Positions 1 to 8,459 are shown, counted from the stretch's first letter. The stretch: 64,000 nucleotides of DNA from Robertmurraya sp. FSL R5-0851 (GCF_038002965.1 NZ_JBBOOE010000002.1:490712-554711), one strand, 5' to 3'. Program-made: numbers and translations. The notes: generated by a model not told the origin, from the sequence alone.

Positions 1-37
1 ATCCATATTTTGGACATTAGTTTTTAGCCTTATACAA

Positions 38-469
38 TTACATAGCATTTCTTACCAAGTAAATGTCACCGACACCGGATAAATACCTAACCAGTAGTTG
101 CTTATCATTCCTCAATGGCAATATATCTAAAGAGCGAACAAGATTATGTGCCATGCCTAATCCATCAAGGGTAGTTACTAACCACTCAATTGAAAAAGTA
201 TGTCCAGTCATTGGTGAGGTTAATAGAGTATTGTTATCAATTCCACGCACTTCTAAATACTTTTTCAGCTTGCTATCACACTCCGAAACTATATTGTTAC
301 TATTATGGTTCCCAGTTTTATAGATTTTATGCAGGATAATAGAAAATTTGAAAATGATGATATGATATAAAAAGAGGATTGAATAAACGATTATGGGAGC
401 GAGTGTATTGAGAGACAGATTTGATACGATTCTATTTATAGTTACGTTTCTAATAGGATTAGGAATCAT
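38..469 (-). CDS. Unassigned open frame, possibly the tail of a broken gene
   Basis: The frame is open for 143 codons. Only its last ~85 residues (from about SECDSKLKKY onward) look protein-like; the N-terminal part is a run of Ile/Leu/Phe that could be translated noncoding DNA. I see no good Shine-Dalgarno at the first Met and it overlaps the start of the plus-strand gene at 393. I recognise no family. It may be the 3' part of a gene whose front was lost. Bases 1-37 before it hold nothing I can assign. Confidence 0.25.
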   Translation of the reverse strand: MIPNPIRNVTINRIVSNLSLNTLAPIIVYSILFLYHIIIFKFSIILHKIYKTGNHNSNNIVSECDSKLKKYLEVRGIDNNTLLTSPMTGHTFSIEWLVTTLDGLGMAHNLVRSLDILPLRNDKQLLVRYLSGVGDIYLVRNAM

Positions 470-575
470 CTATTTTATTCCGAATGGGAAGGATGGATAC
501 TGGTTTATTCCCCTAGTAATTTTTTGGGCTATTCGTTTTATAAGAAGAATAAATAAAGTAAAAAGAGAAGAGTAG
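393..575 (+). CDS. Small two-helix membrane protein
   Basis: A 60-residue protein with two hydrophobic stretches (about residues 12-28 and 36-48) separated by a polar turn, ending in a basic RRINKVKREE-like tail, so it probably sits in the membrane with a cytoplasmic C-terminus. A TTG at 409 is an alternative start. A strong hairpin with a U-run follows directly after the stop, which supports a real transcription unit. Family and function not recognised. Confidence 0.4.
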   Translation: MGASVLRDRFDTILFIVTFLIGLGIIYFIPNGKDGYWFIPLVIFWAIRFIRRINKVKREE

Positions 576-584
576 TTTATAGAT

Positions 585-623
585 AAAAAAACCATGTACA
601 ATTTTTCCTGTACATGGTTTTTA
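585..623 (+). terminator. Rho-independent terminator
   Basis: A perfect stem (AAAACCATGTACA paired with TGTACATGGTTTT) around a short AT loop, 10 bases after the stop of the small membrane protein. Both sides are A/T-rich, so it could work in both directions. Confidence 0.8.
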
Positions 624-665
624 GATAAAACATTAGTGATTTTCCCTCTATTATTAATATAAAAA

Positions 666-2071
666 CACTAGTGTTGTATTAATTTAATTTCACTATTTAA
701 AAAACTCAAAATGTTCAATTTTATTATTTTATGCAAAGAAAAAGTCCTTTATAATGGATAGGTCAGGTGGTAATCCCGTCCAAATCCAATAATAAAGGAC
801 CAATCTTATGGATAAGATTACACGAAAAACATCATTTGGACAATGGTTTTCACCTATAAATGTTGAATTATTTGATGATCAAGTGAAAACATTGAAATTA
901 GATTTCTATACGAAAAAACTTACGACGGAATCATTTTTAAAATTATTACTTTATGCACAGCTTGAAGAAGTAGAAAGTCTTCATGCGTTGAGTGATTGTC
1001 TTTTTGATGATCAACTCCAAAAAGGCATTGATCTGGATTCCATTAGTATTTCTCAGCTTTCACGACGATTAAATGGGATGAATCCAGATTTATTCCAACG
1101 ACTTTTCCTTGATCTGGTCGCACAAATTCATGCCAAAACACACTACACCAAACTCGTCATGCCGTTAAAAATCATTGATTCAAGCACATTGCCACTTAAT
1201 TTGACTAATCATAAATGGGCAGAGTTCCGCAAAACAAAAGCGGGTGTAAAGTTACATTTGCGCCTAGTATTTATGGAAAAAGGAATTTCTTATCCTGAAA
1301 AGGCTGTGCTAACAATGGCAAAGGAACATGATCGTGGTCAACTCGAAATCATGGTAGACGACAAGGAATGCATGTATGTATTTGACCGGGGCTATCTAGA
1401 CTATGAACGCTTTGATCGCATGACAGATGATGGGTACTTTTTTCTATCTAGGCTTCGTAAAAACGCAGTCATACGAGAGGTCTACGATTATAATCTACCC
1501 GAGGATACGAATGTTCTGTCCGATCAAATGGTGTTGATTGGTACAACTCAAAACCGTACTGAGAACTACTTTCGTCTTTTAAGAGTGATGGATTCAAAAG
1601 GAAACGAACTTCAGTTACTTACGAATCGTTTTGATTTAAGCGCCGAAGAGATTTCAGAGATGTATAAATCGCGCTGGGCAATTGAGTTGTTTTTCAAATG
1701 GATCAAACAGCACCTCAATATCAAAAAGTTCTACGGTCGAAGTGAATGGGCGATCCACAATCAAGTGTTTATCGCATTAATCGTTTTTTGCCTACATGTC
1801 CTCGTTCAACTCGAGACAAAAAGCAAGCGTAAAACCTTACAAATTAGCCGTTATCTAAGAGCTGTTTTGTGGAAGCCGGCACATATTTGGCTTCGGAAAA
1901 TCGAAGGAAAAACGATTCCTTAATACACAAACTGTCGTCGTCGCAACTGTCTAATTGTAAATATTTTTCCAAATGGATGGAGCCACCTTTGCTTAGGTAC
2001 TTACTTTTTTGGCTCTAAACGGGAAGAACTTTAAAACTGAAAATTCAGTCAGTATTTATGCAACACTAGTG
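666..2071 (+). mobile_element. Intact IS4-family insertion sequence
   Basis: A 1406-bp element. Its ends are inverted repeats beginning CACTAGTGTTG (666-676, and the complement of 2061-2071); similarity continues a few bases further with mismatches. It is flanked by an exact 9-bp direct repeat, ATATAAAAA, at 657-665 and 2072-2080, the expected target duplication. One full-length transposase gene fills it. Intact ends, gene and duplication point to a recent insertion into an AT-rich intergenic stretch. Confidence 0.92.
808..1923 (+). CDS. IS4-family DDE transposase
   Basis: A 371-residue transposase that would cut and join the ends of the surrounding element. The DDE triad is visible: first Asp in IIDSSTLPL (about residue 124), second Asp in FDRGYLDYE (about 195), and the Glu in the family's Y-(2)-R-(3)-E-(6)-K signature, YKSRWAIELFFKWIK (about 285-299). 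Length is normal for the IS4Bsu1-like group and there is no frameshift, so it is probably functional. Transcription would start in the left end, where a GAAAAAGTCC-type stretch precedes a weak ribosome site. Confidence 0.92.
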   Translation: MDKITRKTSFGQWFSPINVELFDDQVKTLKLDFYTKKLTTESFLKLLLYAQLEEVESLHALSDCLFDDQLQKGIDLDSISISQLSRRLNGMNPDLFQRLFLDLVAQIHAKTHYTKLVMPLKIIDSSTLPLNLTNHKWAEFRKTKAGVKLHLRLVFMEKGISYPEKAVLTMAKEHDRGQLEIMVDDKECMYVFDRGYLDYERFDRMTDDGYFFLSRLRKNAVIREVYDYNLPEDTNVLSDQMVLIGTTQNRTENYFRLLRVMDSKGNELQLLTNRFDLSAEEISEMYKSRWAIELFFKWIKQHLNIKKFYGRSEWAIHNQVFIALIVFCLHVLVQLETKSKRKTLQISRYLRAVLWKPAHIWLRKIEGKTIP

Positions 2072-2099
2072 ATATAAAAATAATAAATATTTTAACTCC

Positions 2100-2450
2100 T
2101 CAGCGGTTGTTTCCCTCTAACTCCTCATCAACATAATTCATTCCATCTGTAGCTGTAGAGAAAATTAAAGGTTCTTCACCATCCTCTTCTAAGGGGACAT
2201 ATTCGCCACCGATAAACGAATAAAAAACACCTATTACCCAGCCATCTCCATCAGGATTTTTCAACACATGGTACTTAGGTTCTTTGTTACCCAAATAAGT
2301 AATAAGGATATGGTAACTAAAATAACCCCCTTGCTCACTCCTTGTCCAATGAGTGTATTGCTGACAGGTAGTACAAATCCAATTACCTAATTCATCTTTT
2401 TCCATATCGACATTTTCACCACAAATTAAACAATCAGGTACAATATTCAA
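2100..2450 (-). CDS. Zinc-ribbon protein of unknown function
   Basis: A 116-residue protein with an N-terminal zinc ribbon made of two CxxC knuckles (CLIC at about residue 7 and CTTC at about 26), then an acidic domain rich in aromatic residues. The start is a TTG: AGGAGGAG lies about seven bases upstream and the reading frame gives MNIVPDCLIC. It is the last gene of the minus-strand backbone cluster. A terminator-like hairpin separates it from the primase-like gene, so its expression may depend on read-through. No family recognised. Confidence 0.6.
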   Translation of the reverse strand: MNIVPDCLICGENVDMEKDELGNWICTTCQQYTHWTRSEQGGYFSYHILITYLGNKEPKYHVLKNPDGDGWVIGVFYSFIGGEYVPLEEDGEEPLIFSTATDGMNYVDEELEGNNR

Positions 2451-2483
2451 TCAAACTCCTCCTATCCAGTTGTTTTATCAAAT

Positions 2484-2522
2484 AAAAAAGAAAGCCTATA
2501 CTAAAAAGTAAGACTTTCTCCT
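2484..2522 (-). terminator. Terminator or attenuator before the zinc-ribbon gene
   Basis: On the minus strand an imperfect stem (GAAAGTCTTACT with AGTATAGGCTTTC) is followed by TTTTTTATTT. It lies after the primase-like gene stop and only about 30 bases before the next Shine-Dalgarno, leaving little room for a separate promoter. Confidence 0.6.
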
Positions 2523-2552
2523 TTAACTCCGTAAACGACCTTGTCCTGAAAT

Positions 2553-3818
2553 TTAAAACATTTTCTTCATATGCGGTATTTTATCTCCAGCAAGAAGAAA
2601 ATCGTCAATTCCTTTCCCTTCATCCTCGTTCCATAAAATTAAGTTCCCTTTGAAACCTTGAAGTTTTAATTCCTTCGCACATTCCATCAAATGTTTTTTA
2701 ACGTGAGGATTTGAAACAGCGTCCGCATCGAAACATAGATTCACTTGCTCTACTCCCATTTCTTTCAATACTGGAATAGCTAAGCGCCATGCTCCTACAC
2801 CCGGAAGTGCTAAGAAGGTATCACCAATATCCTCGATCTCAAGCGGATCATATAGCTTTTCTATACAATCAGCTGCAATGTCACACTTCAGAGGACCTTC
2901 GGATAACCAAGCAGTGCGAGTCTTTAGTAATTCTCCTTCTTTCCAGTTCTGTAATTTCTTTGTTGGTACAGCAACATGGATAGGTGCAGGGTTTCCTGAA
3001 CCTGTCCCATGAGGTTTATTAGCGGATGATAGCCAAAAGTACCGATTACCTTTTACTACACGAATCCAACCTTTAATATCACCGTCATGATAAATCGTTG
3101 TCCATTGTTTACCTAGATTTACAAACTGTTCAGAAATAATTTCTCCTTGGAAAGCCACTTGAACTTTATTTGGTTGTTCAAGTACTCTTGCTTTTAATCC
3201 TGGCCCATTAGTTTTCACTTCAACGATATTAGGGGGATTATCAATACGGTATTGAAACCCAACGATTTCGTTGTAATGATTACGAAATGGAATTAAAATT
3301 CCTTTTGTTCCAGCGATTGTCCAGTATTTTTCGTCCTTTAGATAAAAGCCAGGTATCCCTTTAAAGTGGTCAATTTCTAATCCTTCTTGAAGCATACGAG
3401 CAATTTCCCATGGTTTATCTGGAAAACTACTGTATTGCCTTACACTAACTTGATCGTCGGTTAATTGTCTTTCTTGAGACACTAAATGTTTGTAATGATC
3501 GTCCTCTAACTGTAAACAATCCAATAAAGACCGAAATACCCCATTTAGCACATGGTTCTTCTGTTTTGGATAGCCTTCATTTAGAATTTCGATCTCATCT
3601 TGGTCTATTTTTTTCCTCTTATCACCCTTTAAAAAGTGAAGGTAGCTCGGTAAAGCAGAGTTTTTAGAGAAGAATGTTTCACTCTCTACTCGGATACATG
3701 CTACAGCTGAACCATCTATATTTACCATGCATCCACCTGTTTTACCACAAATCACACATGGAGTGCGATAATACTCAAACCAATCTTTAACTCTTGTCTG
3801 CCTCATAAGTTTCATCAT
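2553..3818 (-). CDS. Primase-like protein with zinc finger and Toprim (DUF3854-type) domain
   Basis: About 421 residues. Near the N-terminus is a cysteine cluster, CVICGKTGGC, followed by another Cys (about residues 22-43), as in primase zinc-binding domains. The C-terminal ~130 residues read as a Toprim fold of the DUF3854 type: the Glu motif in WLSEGPLKCD and the DxD motif in LCFDADAVS, then a GKGIDDFL segment typical of phage and plasmid primase/helicase proteins. It probably makes or helps make primers for replication of this replicon; no helicase domain is seen. Several starts cluster at 3812-3821; an ATG is chosen. It follows the DUF4258 gene after 36 bases and is likely cotranscribed with it. 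Confidence 0.72.
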   Translation of the reverse strand: MMKLMRQTRVKDWFEYYRTPCVICGKTGGCMVNIDGSAVACIRVESETFFSKNSALPSYLHFLKGDKRKKIDQDEIEILNEGYPKQKNHVLNGVFRSLLDCLQLEDDHYKHLVSQERQLTDDQVSVRQYSSFPDKPWEIARMLQEGLEIDHFKGIPGFYLKDEKYWTIAGTKGILIPFRNHYNEIVGFQYRIDNPPNIVEVKTNGPGLKARVLEQPNKVQVAFQGEIISEQFVNLGKQWTTIYHDGDIKGWIRVVKGNRYFWLSSANKPHGTGSGNPAPIHVAVPTKKLQNWKEGELLKTRTAWLSEGPLKCDIAADCIEKLYDPLEIEDIGDTFLALPGVGAWRLAIPVLKEMGVEQVNLCFDADAVSNPHVKKHLMECAKELKLQGFKGNLILWNEDEGKGIDDFLLAGDKIPHMKKMF

Positions 3819-3853
3819 CAAAAACGTCAGCCCTTTTTATACAGTTTTATAGT

Positions 3854-4147
3854 TTAAATACAGTCCTTGAAACGAAAGTGGTCGATTGGCGGCATAACCG
3901 TTACTAGCTTGTAGGACAGAAGAGATTCCTTTGCAACCACAATTACAATGGGGTTATCATCTTTATCTCGTCCTGCAATGGCCACTTTGTTAACTCCTTG
4001 TCGTTCTACAATTTCACCTGTGAAGATTGCAGAAACAATGTCCCCTTTGGTATACCCACGCTTCTCTAACCGCTCTTTGGTGTGCGTACCAATAATAATT
4101 AATCCTTTGCCTGTCATTAAGACCTTTTTTAGCTCTTTTAAGTTCAT
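3854..4147 (-). CDS. DUF4258-like small protein
   Basis: 97 residues. The stretch IIIGTHTKERLEKRGYTKGDIVSAIFTGEIVE matches the DUF4258 pattern (His-x-x-x-R-x-x-x-R-G-x-x-x-x-D-I), a fold often compared to RelE-type toxins but found widely without proven toxicity. A longer frame runs to 4210, but its first 21 codons overlap the terminator hairpin; the ATG at 4147 has a strong GGAGGTG eight bases upstream and is chosen. It is the first gene after a structured leader and probably forms an operon with the primase-like gene. Confidence 0.65.
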   Translation of the reverse strand: MNLKELKKVLMTGKGLIIIGTHTKERLEKRGYTKGDIVSAIFTGEIVERQGVNKVAIAGRDKDDNPIVIVVAKESLLSYKLVTVMPPIDHFRFKDCI

Positions 4148-4313
4148 TCCTTTCACCTCCATTGGTTTAAATAAAAAAAGCGACCTCTGGAAAGAAGTAA
4201 ATGAGAGCAACTCAAAGAAAGCTCTGTTTACCTCGATCCAAAGATCGCTAGTTTAATAGTAACCGCTAACCCGACATAAAGTGGGTTGCAAAAAAATTAA
4301 AAGAAAAAAATAG
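4148..4313 (-). promoter_or_regulatory. Structured leader RNA with attenuator (copy 1 of a conserved motif)
   Basis: Read on the minus strand: a promoter candidate in the end of the upstream gene (TTGATT, 18 bases, TAGAAT with a TG extension), a long U-rich tract, a hairpin AACCC/GGGTT (about 4263-4290), a conserved block AGCGG-x-CTATTAAACTA, then a large terminator. The terminator's outer stem pairs AGCGATCTTTGGA with TCCAGAGGTCGCT, has an inner arm GGTAAA..GAGC/GCTC..TTTAC, and ends in TTTTTTT just 20 bases before the Shine-Dalgarno. A rival hairpin CGATC-tttg-GATCG would disrupt the terminator's 5' strand. The same layout recurs before the Rad52-like gene at 8715. Confidence 0.7.
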
Positions 4314-4338
4314 ATTACTATTATTCTAGCACCATCAT

Positions 4339-5907
4339 TTAGTTTGAATCAATACTACCCATTAACTTTCTTTTTAACCTTAACCAAAACGCGGGCTTAT
4401 ACCGTTCCCCTAAATCCTCACCAATCAACTCTTTTGCCAATTGATAAAAGGATGGTTCTAATTTTTTAAAAGCAACTAAGTTATCAATAAGCGGTTTATT
4501 CTGATGCTTATTGGATACACATAAATCCCACATGGCAGGTAGAACAGCGATAAGTGGCAAATTAAATTTTTCTGCTACATCTTTCGGACGACTTTTTAAT
4601 GGAGTGGTTCTACTATGAATAAGTTTGATTGGAAGCTGATACTTGTCTATTAAAGTATTACTAATAAATTCTTTCCAATCTAATTGTCGATCGAAATCAT
4701 CATCAACAAAAACCCATAATTCATCTAAATGAGGAAGAGAGTCTAGTGTTGCTGCGTCCATTTCACCAGTCGGTAAATCAACCATAATAAATTTGGTTCT
4801 TTTCACCGCTAAGAAATAGTTATTGGTGAATTCTTTATCTCTTTTATAGGTTAAATCTTTAATCCCTAAAGGAAACCATCTAACCCCACGATACATCCAT
4901 AAAGACTTATTATTTGGTTCTGTTGTTGTATGGAAATTTTCAATTAGGGATACCCAATTGTCCGGTCTGGAACCAAATCGTTCTAGTATTTTCAAATGAT
5001 GTTGATTTTTCTTTGGTACCTCAACCACGGCTATAGGTGCTTCAAATTGTTGAAGATAGATAGCGAAATCAACAAGGAAGGTAGTAACACCAGCTGATAA
5101 TGGAGCCCATAGCCCTACTGTTTTTTTATTCTTAAATGTGACAAGGTCCATAGCCTCGCCTATACCGAGTGCTTTCTCAGTCAAAGAACTACTCTTTTTC
5201 CCACTTTTAGATTCCTTAATTTTTGAAGCCTTTGTTTTTTCTGTAGTGGATTCTGTCAAGTCTTCTTCAACCACTGTCTTTTCAGCTTCAACTGACTCCA
5301 TGTTAATTGGTGTCTGATCAACACGTGATTCTACTTCGTCGTTGGTAACTGGGGTTTCTTTCTCAACCTCATCATCTTTAACGATTTCTGGTTTCTTATT
5401 TTCGCTAATCTTGTTTTCTTCAATTTCCCCTTTTTTAGAATTCTTTTTTGCGTCTACAACGGCTTGGTTAGCAAGTGGATCTTTTCCTTCTATCCGCTCT
5501 TGGTTAGAAACAATAGGTTTGTCATCATTCTTTTTTAACTCTCTATTATTAGATGATGGTAAAACCCCTTGTTGTTTGTCGTATTTTAAATCATTAAACT
5601 TTGACATCCGTATTTTAAATACTAAATCACTAGAACTTATACAAATAACAATGTTTGAATGGTTTGTTTTAATCTGGTTGGAGGGATCTAGAATCATTAC
5701 CTTTCCGCTTAATTCAGTTTGTTCGAGAACTTTCACATCTACGAGGTCACAGCTTACTATACAGAGGACAAATGGAGAACGTAAGGCTGCCATTACTTCG
5801 CTCTTGGATTGAAGAGAAACAATCGGAATACCTGGTTCAATAGATTTAATTAAATCTTGTATTTCTTTACTATCCTTCTCAGAAATCGCTAAAAATATCT
5901 TTCTCAT
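4339..5907 (-). CDS. ParA/TadZ-like protein with degenerate P-loop and long acidic linker
   Basis: 522 residues in three parts. Residues 1-110 alternate beta and alpha like a receiver or TadZ/CpaE N-domain. Residues ~120-245 are a low-complexity Lys/Glu-rich linker. Residues ~250-430 resemble the SIMIBI P-loop fold of ParA/MinD/TadZ: a Walker-A-like GLWAPLSAGVTTFLVDFA without the usual lysines, a FIMVDLPTGEMD Walker-B-like strand and a LWVFVDDD strand. A role in replicon localisation or partition is inferred; without the P-loop lysines ATP hydrolysis is doubtful. It overlaps the preceding XRE gene by 29 bases, so the two are probably coupled. No ParB or centromere-type iterons were found beside it. 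Confidence 0.55.
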   Translation of the reverse strand: MRKIFLAISEKDSKEIQDLIKSIEPGIPIVSLQSKSEVMAALRSPFVLCIVSCDLVDVKVLEQTELSGKVMILDPSNQIKTNHSNIVICISSSDLVFKIRMSKFNDLKYDKQQGVLPSSNNRELKKNDDKPIVSNQERIEGKDPLANQAVVDAKKNSKKGEIEENKISENKKPEIVKDDEVEKETPVTNDEVESRVDQTPINMESVEAEKTVVEEDLTESTTEKTKASKIKESKSGKKSSSLTEKALGIGEAMDLVTFKNKKTVGLWAPLSAGVTTFLVDFAIYLQQFEAPIAVVEVPKKNQHHLKILERFGSRPDNWVSLIENFHTTTEPNNKSLWMYRGVRWFPLGIKDLTYKRDKEFTNNYFLAVKRTKFIMVDLPTGEMDAATLDSLPHLDELWVFVDDDFDRQLDWKEFISNTLIDKYQLPIKLIHSRTTPLKSRPKDVAEKFNLPLIAVLPAMWDLCVSNKHQNKPLIDNLVAFKKLEPSFYQLAKELIGEDLGERYKPAFWLRLKRKLMGSIDSN

Positions 5908-6124
5908 ACATCTCTTTCTCCCGCTTCAAAAAGTCATTAATTCGAGCTCGAAATTGAACGGACAGTGGGAGTTCACCTCTTTCAATCTGTCCAAGATAAC
6001 TCGTACTGACACCTACCGCCTTTGCAAATTGATATTGTGATAGGTTTAAGCGTTTACGAAGGATAATTAATCTTTCTATATCGTCTTCAATTTCAATCTC
6101 ATTAAGTCTATATACCGTTACCAT
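5879..6124 (-). CDS. XRE-family helix-turn-helix regulator
   Basis: An 81-residue protein that is almost only a Cro/CI helix-turn-helix: RKRLNLSQYQFAKAVGVSTSYLGQIERGELPLS at about residues 23-55. A longer frame extends to 6244 but crosses a terminator hairpin and the promoter; the ATG at 6124 with AGGAG seven bases upstream is chosen. It probably binds DNA in the backbone cluster, perhaps its own promoter. Its 3' end overlaps the ParA/TadZ-like gene. Confidence 0.8.
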   Translation of the reverse strand: MVTVYRLNEIEIEDDIERLIILRKRLNLSQYQFAKAVGVSTSYLGQIERGELPLSVQFRARINDFLKREKEMYEKDIFSDF

Positions 6125-6260
6125 GAGAATCTCCTTTCTATGTAAATGAATAAAAAAAAAGACCGCAAAACTCCCCCTTATGTTAAGGAGGAATTGAGCG
6201 GTCATCGCTTTAATTAATTGAGTTATATATGTATTATAGCACACACACCATAAATTTAAA
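6125..6260 (-). promoter_or_regulatory. Promoter followed at once by a terminator hairpin (attenuator of the XRE gene)
   Basis: Minus strand: -35 TTTAAA at 6255-6260, 17-base spacer, -10 TATAAT at 6232-6237 with a TGC extension. Transcription would start near 6225. About 15-20 bases later a strong hairpin begins (GACCGC and CCTCC arms paired with GGGGG and GCGGTC, about 6160-6205) and ends in nine U. The Shine-Dalgarno follows about 20 bases later. The gene can only be made by read-through, so this looks like an attenuator. Confidence 0.7.
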
Positions 6261-6288
6261 GATTTAATTAAGGAGAGATATTAGAGAA

Positions 6289-6702
6289 TTACATTGGAGC
6301 CTTTGTTTTAAAACCAGATTCCTCAGAAGTGGTTTTAATAAAATCGAGTAACTTGTTAGAATAGATGTTTGCTAAGTCTTTCTCATAAATTGAAATCTCA
6401 ATAGCATCGTAATGGGGTATTGATTTCTCTGTCTTTTTAATAAAGAATCCAGTGGATCTACTACCTTTGGATTTTACAGGTATTTCTGTGAGTTCTAATA
6501 TGGCTTCTTCTGAATACTTACCGGGTATCGTATCTAGAACAATCCGTATTTTATTTTCAGTTACATCTACCTGACCCCATTTTATATCCCATTTATTTTT
6601 GGTAGTAAACCCCCATTTCTTTTTCTCTGTTGTAGTAGTATAGCAACCCTCTACGGATTGGATGATTTCTTTAATCAAGCCAGATAAATGTTTGGTTTCC
6701 AT
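6289..6702 (-). CDS. Conserved-looking hypothetical protein
   Basis: 137 residues, soluble, mixed alpha/beta by eye, with a WGFTTKNKWDIKWGQVDV segment and a repeated Lys/Ser/Thr-rich middle. GGAGGGGATG lies just before the ATG, so the start is firm. It heads the minus-strand backbone side and faces the divergent IS3-interrupted intergenic region. No domain recognised. Confidence 0.55.
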   Translation of the reverse strand: METKHLSGLIKEIIQSVEGCYTTTTEKKKWGFTTKNKWDIKWGQVDVTENKIRIVLDTIPGKYSEEAILELTEIPVKSKGSRSTGFFIKKTEKSIPHYDAIEISIYEKDLANIYSNKLLDFIKTTSEESGFKTKAPM

Positions 6703-7093
6703 GCTACATCCCCTCCTTCTTCTTATTCATTAATTATTAATTCTTCAGTAATAAGAAATAACCCAATTTTTACGTTTGATTTAATTTAAGTTGAAGGAGA
6801 AGAACTATGTCAATAATTATTAGATTGAAAGAGTAAGTTTAGGGAAAGAAAAGTCATTTCGGATTAACCCCCGAATTTTGGACAATAACTCTCTTATTCT
6901 TTCATTTCCTCAGTTTTTTATTTTATAGATTTCTTTCATTATTCTTCAAAAAGGCCATGTTGCTTGACATGGAGCCTCTGCGGGCATGATTCTCCTGCCA
7001 AGAAGCCAGCTGTTTTACAACATTGGCATCGCCGAACGAGGCTATCATGCCCGCCACTCCAAATCAAGCTGATGCTTTGAATGAATACATCCA

Positions 7094-7966
7094 TTACACC
7101 CGAACCTCCTTGATCACCAATGAATCTTGTTTTTGATAGAATTCCTTTGGTGACAAATCTAGTATACTAGAATGCATACGTCTCTCGTTGTAGAACTCCA
7201 TAAAATTCATGACTTCTTGATATGCTTCTGTGTAGGTTTCAAACTGCCATCTGGATAGGCAATCGTCCTCAAAAATGCGATGGAAAGACTCAATATGAGC
7301 ATTCATATTTGGTGTTCTTGGTGGAATTCTTTCGTGCTCAATTTTGGAATCTTCACAAAACTTTTCAAAAGTATGGGAAATAAACTGCGGTCCATTGTCT
7401 GTTCGGATTACAGGTTTTTCCAATTCATCATATTGTTGGCGTTTTAATAATGCCCTTTTCAGTGTCTGTTTGACATCATCTCCAGTGCAGCTTAATCCCA
7501 TATGATAGGTAATGATGCCCCTGTCATAAACATCGATGATGGACATGACAAAGAAAAAGCGATCCTCACCTTCGATAAAGCCATATTTAATGTCAGCTTC
7601 CCATAGCTGATTAGATCTTGTAATAATGCGATTTCTTGCTAGTTTCCTAGGGTATGAGACTTTCTTTTGGCGCTGTGGGCGTAAGATGCCCAATTCTTTA
7701 CAAATCCGGTATACTTTTTTCTTGTTAATTTTAAGTTTGTATTTTCGCCTTAAGACCTTAGTGAGTTTGCGATAACCATAGTTATAGCAATCACCGGCAA
7801 TCTCTTCTAGTAGAAATTCTTTAATCTGTTCGTCTGATATCTTTTGACCGTCCTCTTGGATCGAATAACCTGGTGCTGGACGTCCCTCACTTACTTTTTT
7901 CTCCTCAACACGATAATTCTTTTGATAGTAGTATGTGGATCGAGGAATACCTATGATTTTAAGCAC
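7094..7966 (-). CDS. IS3-family transposase OrfB (integrase core)
   Basis: The DDE catalytic half of the IS3 transposase. An HTH_21-like segment (residues ~60-110) precedes the rve core: first Asp in LWEADIKYGFIEG, second in VIRTDNGPQF, and Glu in MNAHIESFHRIFEDDCL, giving the D-D-35-E pattern. It is normally made as an OrfAB fusion: the frame continues upstream to about 8044, where minus-strand A-AAA-AAG (complement of 8038-8044) near the end of orfA is a classical -1 slippery heptamer. No inactivating change is seen. Confidence 0.9.
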   Translation of the reverse strand: MLKIIGIPRSTYYYQKNYRVEEKKVSEGRPAPGYSIQEDGQKISDEQIKEFLLEEIAGDCYNYGYRKLTKVLRRKYKLKINKKKVYRICKELGILRPQRQKKVSYPRKLARNRIITRSNQLWEADIKYGFIEGEDRFFFVMSIIDVYDRGIITYHMGLSCTGDDVKQTLKRALLKRQQYDELEKPVIRTDNGPQFISHTFEKFCEDSKIEHERIPPRTPNMNAHIESFHRIFEDDCLSRWQFETYTEAYQEVMNFMEFYNERRMHSSILDLSPKEFYQKQDSLVIKEVRV

Positions 7967-8004
7967 CTTTGAAATCGAGTAGCCTTTTTGAATCCATTTG
8001 TTAG

Positions 8005-8316
8005 CTACTTCATGCTTTTCAGCAAGTGAGGGTTTTTCTTTTTTATAAGATCCCTCAGGATCGCTATTTCAAGGTCTTTTTCACCTAATAACATTTTAAG
8101 TTTTTCATTTTCTTTGGATAATTCTTTGGAGTCTATATCTGGCAGCACAGCCACATCTACTTCACCAAATTTACCATCTTTGTATTCACGAACCCAGCGA
8201 CTAACCATATTGGGATTCAGATCATACCGGCGAGCTACAAGGGTATTCTTCCCTGTGTCTTGGGCTTCCTTGATGACTTGTAATTTAAATTCTTTAGAAT
8301 GTTTTATTCGTTTCAT
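8005..8316 (-). CDS. IS3-family transposase OrfA
   Basis: 103 residues: transposase_8-type helix-turn-helix (KEFKLQVIKEAQDTGKNTLVARRYDLNPNMVSRWVREY, about residues 9-46) followed by a leucine-zipper-like helix (LSKENEKLKMLLGEKDLEIAILRDLI). It binds the element ends and is fused to OrfB by -1 frameshifting at A-AAA-AAG. AGGAGG lies nine bases before the ATG. Confidence 0.9.
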   Translation of the reverse strand: MKRIKHSKEFKLQVIKEAQDTGKNTLVARRYDLNPNMVSRWVREYKDGKFGEVDVAVLPDIDSKELSKENEKLKMLLGEKDLEIAILRDLIKKKNPHLLKSMK

Positions 8317-8459
8317 GATGTCAGCCTCCTTGGTACATTAAGCAGTATAATAAATATTACTCTTATTGTCCAAGTTCATTTTGGGGCTTATGAGATTTCT
8401 TCTCTTGGTAAGGACAAAATTGAAATGGAACTGAAGGAAATGATTTAGTTTCCCCTCTA

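Larger units (their letters stand above)
6879..8372 (-). mobile_element. IS3-family insertion sequence
   Basis: A ~1494-bp element transcribed on the minus strand. Its ends are inverted repeats TGGACAATAA (6879 onward, and the complement of 8363-8372), starting TG and ending CA as in IS3 elements. It holds orfA and orfB in the usual overlapping-frame arrangement. No direct repeat is visible at the flanks, so neighbouring DNA may have been deleted or recombined. A palindrome GCGGGCATGAT/ATCATGCCCGC (6980-6990 and 7044-7054) lies after orfB. Confidence 0.85.

Noticed and set aside
4210..4256. Extended N-terminus of the DUF4258 protein and plus-strand ORF 3948-4256
   Set aside because: Both run through the terminator hairpin; the internal ATG at 4147 has the strong Shine-Dalgarno.
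6874..8377. Target-site duplication for the IS3-family element at 6879
   Set aside because: The bases at both tips (AATTT and AGTTC) do not match at any reasonable tip choice.
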